This document shows positions 11,786 to 16,610 of a stretch of DNA of 16,610 nt, piece after piece. The notes below the pieces were generated by a model. It did not search any database. It was not told the origin of the DNA and saw nothing but the letters and a program-made list of their open reading frames with translations. The first letter of the stretch is position 1; every line of letters begins with the position of its first letter. Position numbers and translations under genes: made by a program. The stretch spans positions 1-16,610 of the forward strand of contig LSSL01003016.1 of NCBI GenBank assembly GCA_001953115.1, in the 5' to 3' direction. This stretch comes from Smittium mucronatum. Lineage: Eukaryota; Kickxellomycota; Harpellomycetes; Harpellales; Legeriomycetaceae.

Positions 11786-12744
11786 TTAATTATTAGTTTA
11801 AAATATTATATATATCCATTTTTTCATTTTTAAGCATGTGGTTTTTAATATTGTGATGATTGATAAATCATTTTTTAGGCTTTAATCTTTATTAAAAACT
11901 GGATATTTATTATTATAATAAATAAATATATCGAGGGAAAAAATGGTTTAAATAGTTTATAAACAAAACTATACGACTTAAAAATTTCATAATAACACAA
12001 ATTTAAAATTATTTAGTCTTATAAATAATCATTTTTGGTTCTAAAAAAAAATTATGTTTATAAATATTCAACTTATATTTATAAATGTAAATATTTTTAC
12101 GATTTAGGTTTATTTTTATTCGTTTTTTTATCTTAAAATCCTTTAGTTCATCTTGTAAATTTTTAAAACTTAGAAATATATTAAATAAGTTCTTATATAT
12201 AATACAAAACCCCTTTCGATAAAAAAATGTTGATATTATTATTTTTTATTATATATTTATAATCGATATCAAATTAATTATTATTCCTCCAAGGAAATAA
12301 GATATTGAAAATAATTATCATAGTATAAGTAAAAAATCATCATATCGTAATAAAATATGTAAAATTGATTTTTAATAAGTTTTAAATTTATATGGATAGG
12401 TTAATCTTATTTCTACTAAAAGTGATATTTTAAGAAATTATATGTTTTTTTAAAAATAGATTTTTTTTTGACTAAATAATCTATTTTTAACCTAATTTTT
12501 TTAACATAAATGAATGTTTTTTTTGTATTAAAACTCTGAATAAGATATTATTTCTTATTTAATAACAGAAAATTCGATTTAAATCTATTTTATTGTATAT
12601 ATGATAAATATTGACCAAATTTGTTAAAAATTAACATTCAAATAAAATATGCTAAAGTGGACTAGTGTATAATTTTAGAAAAATATAGGTTTACTTAATC
12701 AAATAATTTTCAACTAGTTTAGATAAAATTAGATAAAAAAAAGG

Positions 12745-12790
12745 AAAATGAGCCATTTGTACTGGATAGTGTACAAATAATGGCCATTTT
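12745..12790. repeat. Imperfect hairpin with G+C-containing arms
   Basis: AAAATGAGCCATTTGTAC (12745-12762) faces GTACAAATAATGGCCATTTT (12771-12790) across the 8-nt loop TGGATAGT. The inner 8 bp (ATTTGTAC with GTACAAAT) pair perfectly, and a small bulge then allows GCC/GGC and AAAATG/CATTTT to pair. The string ACAAATAA also recurs just downstream at 12791. It is the strongest stem in the AT block. No terminator, transposon end or small-RNA gene can be shown from it. Confidence 0.6.
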
Positions 12791-13030
12791 ACAAATAAAT
12801 CATTTAGAACAGTTTTTTAAAACTATTTCTTACTAACTATAGTTATAGTAAATGTTTATACGAATTATATATTCGATAAAATGATTTTTTTTAGAATAAA
12901 ATATTATTTATTGAAAATTTGGAGGAATCAAAAAATACTAATCGATCAAATAATGTAAGAGTTTTAATTACAAAAAGTTTTTATCATAGTCAAATTATTT
13001 CCTCGATTTAAAGCAAAATATCACTATAAA

Positions 13031-13053
13031 ATCTAATTATTTAATTAAAAAAA
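13031..13053 (+). repeat. 23-bp dispersed direct repeat, copy 2
   Basis: Exact same-strand match to 10200-10222, 2.8 kb away. The sequence after the final A-run differs between the copies (ACATATTC versus ATTAAATG). Confidence 0.6.
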
Positions 13054-13152
13054 TTAAATGAATTTGAATCTGATTTATCTATTTAAAATTTTCAAATAAC
13101 ATCTTATAATCACTTATATTCACAATTAAATTATAAATATAATCCCAGATAC

Positions 13153-13168
13153 AAATTTGATCAAATTT
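13153..13168. repeat. Perfect 16-bp palindrome centred on GATC
   Basis: AAATTTGATCAAATTT is fully self-complementary. A chance occurrence is plausible, and no protein-binding role can be argued from context. Confidence 0.8.
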
Positions 13169-15890
13169 TTATCATAGTTGTAATTTTAATTTTTAATTTA
13201 AGAAATGAAAATGCTAGTGAAATATCATTTCATGACCTGATTTATACACGAATTTTTTTTTTATATAGAATGGGAAAATGTACTCAATTTTTTTCCTAAA
13301 TCGTCAATAATTATATTTTAATAATAATAAGCTATAAAATACTTGAATAAATCTTAGCTTTCTTTATATTCATCCGAGTATAATATTCATTATTATGAAT
13401 TAAATAGAATCCAGCTTTCAAATCAAAGGAATAAAGACGAATTATCATTGGAATATAATTTCATAGATATGGCCCAATACTTTAATGCAATTTATAATAT
13501 CGACTGTTTGGAGATGGAAAATAGTTAAGTATATGGATATTCTATTATAAAATCAAGAATTCTGACTTTTTTCGGTATAAATAACTACGATGAAAACCCC
13601 TCAATTATTTGAACTATAATTTAATTATTAAATATCCAAATTTTTCATGAATACTATTTTATTTAAAAAACACAGGTTATTTCATGGAAAATTATATTGC
13701 ATATAAACATTTATCATAACTATAATTTTGAAGAAAATATCTGCAAATAATGTTATTAATGATCATTTTAGATAATGCTCATTATTTAAACTTTAACAGT
13801 TACAAAGGACTCAATTTCATTTTTTAATATAATGATAATTGGTCGAAAATTAATGAATAAATTAAACCAATTATTAAATAAAATTAATATTAGTCCATTT
13901 AGCAGATTTTATTTAGAATGGTCAAATAATATAAAATTTGGTCAAAATTTATAATCCAAATTTTTTCAAAAAAGTTATACTGATAATTTTCATTTTTTAA
14001 CTAAATATCGATTTTTGATTTAATCTAATATAATAAAAAATAAAAATGACAATTATTTCGTTCTTTCATTTTTTTGAAACTACTATATTGCATTTATTAA
14101 TGTATAAAATATTTGTATCTAAATTGAATATTATTTAGATGTTATGAAAATACTGAAATTTCATATTTAAAGATACAATAATGATTTAAAACACATAATT
14201 TATGAGTTTACATCTTACTTAATATATATTTAGCAAATAAAAAAAAATTCGTTCATTATTTCTACAAAATTATCTAATAAAAGTTTCAAATTTTATAGAA
14301 TAATATAGAAATAATTGAAATCAACCATAATTTAATTATATTAGTCATATTTTCGTTAGTTTTTAATAAGTTAATTTTTTTGAAAAAATCATAACATATC
14401 CTATATATTGATAAATTTCAATATTAAATTTGTAAAAATTCAAGTTATTTTTGTGGTTTGTCACTTCCGGAGTCGAAAAAGCATAATTAATATTTTTATG
14501 ATTTTTAATTAATCAAAATTAAATGACCAATAAAAATCATTTTCAATAAAAGATTTTTCAGAAAATTAGAATAGAAATTTAAATGAAATCATATATTCAG
14601 TCTATTAATCATATCTCTTTCCAAATTATTGATTAAAATTTCGTCGGTAAATTCTTGTATAAAAAATAATTTTATATAAAGGTTATTTATGGTTATAAGA
14701 AAAATATAGAATTTAAAAAAAAATAAGGGTAGTAACTGATAAATAATTGGATTAAAATTTGGCACTATTTTAGATTTAAAATATTCTTAAACTGATTATT
14801 CTCATAATTTTAATAATAATTTCTTATCTTTTTGTATAACTAAATAACTATTTATCTGATAAATATGTTTTGTATCCACAAAAGCAATATCGGAAAATTT
14901 ACAGCTAAAAAATCAAAAATTTATTATTTTTTAATATAGCTCCTAAATAAAATTTATTCAAAAATTCAACAAAAAAAACGGTTTAAAATTTTTTTTTGTA
15001 AAATTAAAAATTTTATATACTGTCTATTTTATAATTCAGGGATAAAGGGATATTTGATAGATTATCATAAATTTATTTAATAAAAATACTTTATAAACAT
15101 GTTAATATTCTAATAACTTGTAAAAATTAGCTGAAACCTGCTAGATATAAGCTTCTTATTTTCGCTATATTTCAAAATTATTGAATTTAAACGTAAAATT
15201 AAAATTATTTTCACTTTTAAAGATTAAAAATATATCATTTTTATACGAGTAATTGATGGCAAGGGTTATTTTAAATTATTAATTAAAATAATTCCGTATT
15301 GATTATATATATTAGTTTATTATTTATAAAAAATGGGGGATTTTCTTTGATAGAAAAATATTGTCCATCAATTTTTTAAATTATTCCTTATTTCTAGTTC
15401 TATAAAAGGTCAATATGTAATACTTTGAGTAGGTTCATAATTGAAATTATGATTAGAAAACTTTAATCAAAAATATGGGAAGCTTTCATTGTTTCAGTAT
15501 AATTTTCTATATTATTGGAAAAGAGGTAGTTTAATTTGATTTAAGTTTATTTTAAAAATCACAATAAATAGCATTTTTTTTTAAAATAATTTCCCATAAT
15601 CCTTGCTATTCATTATAAACCAATTAATATCTAAATCTTTAGATAATAAAAAAATTGAATCAGTGGAAGACAAATCTTTTGTAATTTTCTAATTCAATAT
15701 TTTCAAATTGGATTCAAAAATAGGAAAAAAAATAGACACTTGGATAATCAATACTGAATATCGAAATAATTCTTTATAATTTGATTTTATATATAAGATT
15801 AAAGTTGTCTCAAAATGAAGTATTTTCCGTTTAAATAAAATACTAGAAGTACTCCGTTATGAGATTTTCCCATAATAAAAAATTCTGAAT

Positions 15891-15914
15891 AAATCATTGT
15901 AAATCATTGTAAAT
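15891..15914. repeat. 10-bp tandem repeat, 2.4 copies
   Basis: AAATCATTGT occurs twice exactly, followed by a third partial AAAT. A small slippage-type duplication near the right end of the AT block. Confidence 0.9.
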
Positions 15915-16056
15915 AATTAATATAATTAAAAATCATATAAAATAGCATAGAAAAAAGATATTCAAATCAATACATTTATGTTTCAAAATTATTTATAAAC
16001 TATTATCAAACTGTAAATTATGTTATAATTTTTGATTATAAATTCAATAAAAATTG

Positions 16057-16079
16057 ATTTAAATTTAAAAAATTTAAAT
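16057..16079. repeat. Perfect inverted repeat, 10-bp arms, 3-nt loop
   Basis: ATTTAAATTT and AAATTTAAAT are exact reverse complements around AAA. It lies about 125 bp before the sharp composition step at 16,205. It is entirely A and T, so it may be chance. Confidence 0.75.
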
Positions 16080-16382
16080 AAAATTTATGTAAATAAAACA
16101 GTGCTTTAATTATTTTTTTTTACTCGGAACTTTTTTTTAAACTAAATAAAAAAATATATAAAAATTTTAATAAATTTTTTTAAAAAAAGTTGAAAAACTA
16201 GAAAAATTTCATCGCCAACTCCTATTCGCCGTTTTATTAGCTCCATAACAACTAGGCATTAGTTCAAGGAGGCTGTGATTATAAATATCTTCCAGTATTA
16301 AATAATCGGCAAATTGAATGTCACCAAAAAAGTTTGCTGTTCTCAATTAGAAAGCTCTGCTGGTTTCTTCAACATGAAGCAG

Positions 16383-16388
16383 GTAAAA
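16383..16388 (+). other. Splice-donor-like site on the opposite strand
   Basis: AACATGAAGCAG/GTAAAA fits an exon-end/intron-start consensus on the plus strand, and a similar AAGAATAG/GTAAAT lies at about 1749 in the left cassette. If real, transcription would run opposite to the minus-strand frame. It is equally explained by the two cassettes being copies of each other. Confidence 0.15.
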
Positions 16389-16400
16389 TTTTTTCTTAGA

Positions 16401-16411
16401 CCCCCCCCCCC
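16401..16411. repeat. Poly-C tract (11 C)
   Basis: The longest C-run in the window. In minus orientation it follows TTGGA and encodes Gly codons within the frame of the right cassette. It matches the 10-C tract at 1764-1773. As a minus-strand polypurine run it is superficially like the polypurine tract of an LTR retroelement, but no LTR ends are visible. Confidence 0.9.
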
Positions 16412-16465
16412 TCCAATGAGTTTTTTTATTTGCCCCAACTGAGCTGGGTAGGTGAAGAAAAACTA

Positions 16466-16610
16466 ATACTTTCTCGAAAATTTATATTTTGCTGAAAAAA
16501 TCGTATAAACGTATTTCTGCGAGCGCATTTTCATTTTACACTCACTAAAAATAAGGGATTGATTGTATCTGGCGTGATTTTTTGCAAAAAGGGAAAAAAA
16601 ATTTAAATTT
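16466..16610 (-). other. Open frame entering from the right window edge
   Basis: On the minus strand a frame is open from the window edge to a TAG at 16463-16465, at least 48 codons, with ATG codons at 16530-16532 and 16524-16526 and a basic tail (Arg-Ser-Gln-Lys-Tyr-Val-Tyr, then Lys-Tyr-Lys-Phe-Ser-Arg-Lys-Tyr). It ends just as the frame of the neighbouring cassette opens in another phase, as one expects after a small indel in a decayed reading frame. It is cut by the window edge. It is not recognised. Confidence 0.2.

Larger units (their letters stand above)
2041..16204. other. 14-kb extremely AT-rich gene-free block
   Basis: About 14 kb in which sampled 60-base lines hold roughly 3 to 11 G or C (for example 3 in 9721-9780, 6 in 6301-6360), with a few islets near 27-30% (5161-5220, 7381-7440). 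No open frame exceeds what random AT-rich DNA gives: with about one codon in ten a stop, frames average ten codons. I see no tRNA, rRNA, transposon ends or tandem satellite with a clear period. Its contents are AT microsatellites, short palindromes, small tandem duplications and one dispersed 23-bp exact repeat, listed separately. It may be heterochromatin or intergenic desert, an AT isochore, a large intron interior, a matrix-attachment-type region, or fully decayed repeats. The sequence alone does not choose between them. Confidence 0.85.
16209..16481 (-). pseudogene. Right poly-G cassette, decayed coding-like remnant with a doubled motif
   Basis: On the minus strand one frame runs from a TAA at 16482-16484 to a TGA at 16209-16211 with a single internal TAA (16347-16349), leaving 44 and 45 open codons on either side. 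G+C is 32-42%, the highest in the window, and the residues are varied and protein-like. The motif FLHLPSSVGANKKTHWR (upstream half) recurs as ELMPSCYGANKTANRSWR (downstream half) in the same frame, with the GANK codons 192 bp (64 codons) apart, so the unit looks tandemly duplicated. Between them lie Gly-Gly-Gly-Ser-Lys-Lys-Lys-Phe-Tyr-Leu-Leu and, after the stop, a stretch resembling the left cassette at 1563-1784. The string TTGAGAACAG at about 16337-16346 in minus orientation could be a splice acceptor, which would remove the stop. No family is recognised. It is probably a decayed transposon or multigene-family fragment. Confidence 0.4.

Noticed and set aside
2041..16204. Mitochondrial, plastid or bacterial endosymbiont DNA
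   Set aside because: No protein, tRNA or rRNA genes appear in 14 kb, while such genomes are gene-dense; a fully decayed nuclear copy cannot be excluded but is not supported.
16209..16346. Resemblance of the lower half of the right cassette to the C-terminal helix of BTB/Skp1-like folds (Ala-Asn-Phe-Phe ... Ala-Asp-Tyr-Leu)
   Set aside because: Only a few common residues match, the segment is short and interrupted, and the repeat motif that follows is not part of that fold.
16382..16400. GTAAAATTTTTTCTTAG read as a complete intron between CAG and the poly-C tract
   Set aside because: Under 20 bases is too short for a spliceosomal intron.

Overview
The window reads as non-coding nuclear DNA of a very AT-rich eukaryote. 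There is no bacterial gene density, no operon layout, no Shine-Dalgarno/ORF pattern, and no rRNA, tRNA or CRISPR signal on either strand. Which eukaryote cannot be decided from the sequence; an AT-rich invertebrate or a protist would fit. Lines sampled by hand range from about 5% to 20% G+C in the interior and about 25% to 42% in islands near both ends. I find no gene that can be called with confidence.

Layout. (1) Positions 1-2,040 are a mixed left flank. It holds a short minus-strand open frame (about 96-449), a 20-bp tandem repeat (571-614), a small plus-strand open frame (570-779, ATG at 651), a G+C-richer islet with a 29-codon frame (1305-1394), and a minus-strand cassette with a poly-C tract (about 1563-1790). 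(2) Positions about 2,040-16,204 are one 14-kb block of extremely AT-rich DNA. It has no open frame long enough to notice, only short AT palindromes, AT microsatellites, a few tandem duplications, one 23-bp dispersed exact repeat and one imperfect hairpin. (3) Positions about 16,205-16,610 are a right flank where composition jumps abruptly (4 of 60 bases G or C in 16141-16200; 23 of 60 in 16201-16260). It holds a minus-strand coding-like remnant with an internally repeated protein motif and a second long poly-C tract.

How the parts relate. The most informative observation is that the minus-strand cassettes at about 1,563-1,790 and about 16,209-16,481 appear to be diverged copies of the same sequence in the same orientation. 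Both have a G-tract followed by matching short words, and their conceptual translations are roughly collinear. They bracket the AT block almost exactly, 14.6 kb apart. Inside the right copy, a short motif of the form P-S-x-x-G-A-N-K ... W-R occurs twice in the same frame, 64 codons apart. I interpret these as decayed pieces of a repeated, formerly coding element (a transposable element or multigene family) in a heterochromatin-like or intergenic AT desert. The element family is not recognised, and all gene-like calls here are low confidence.
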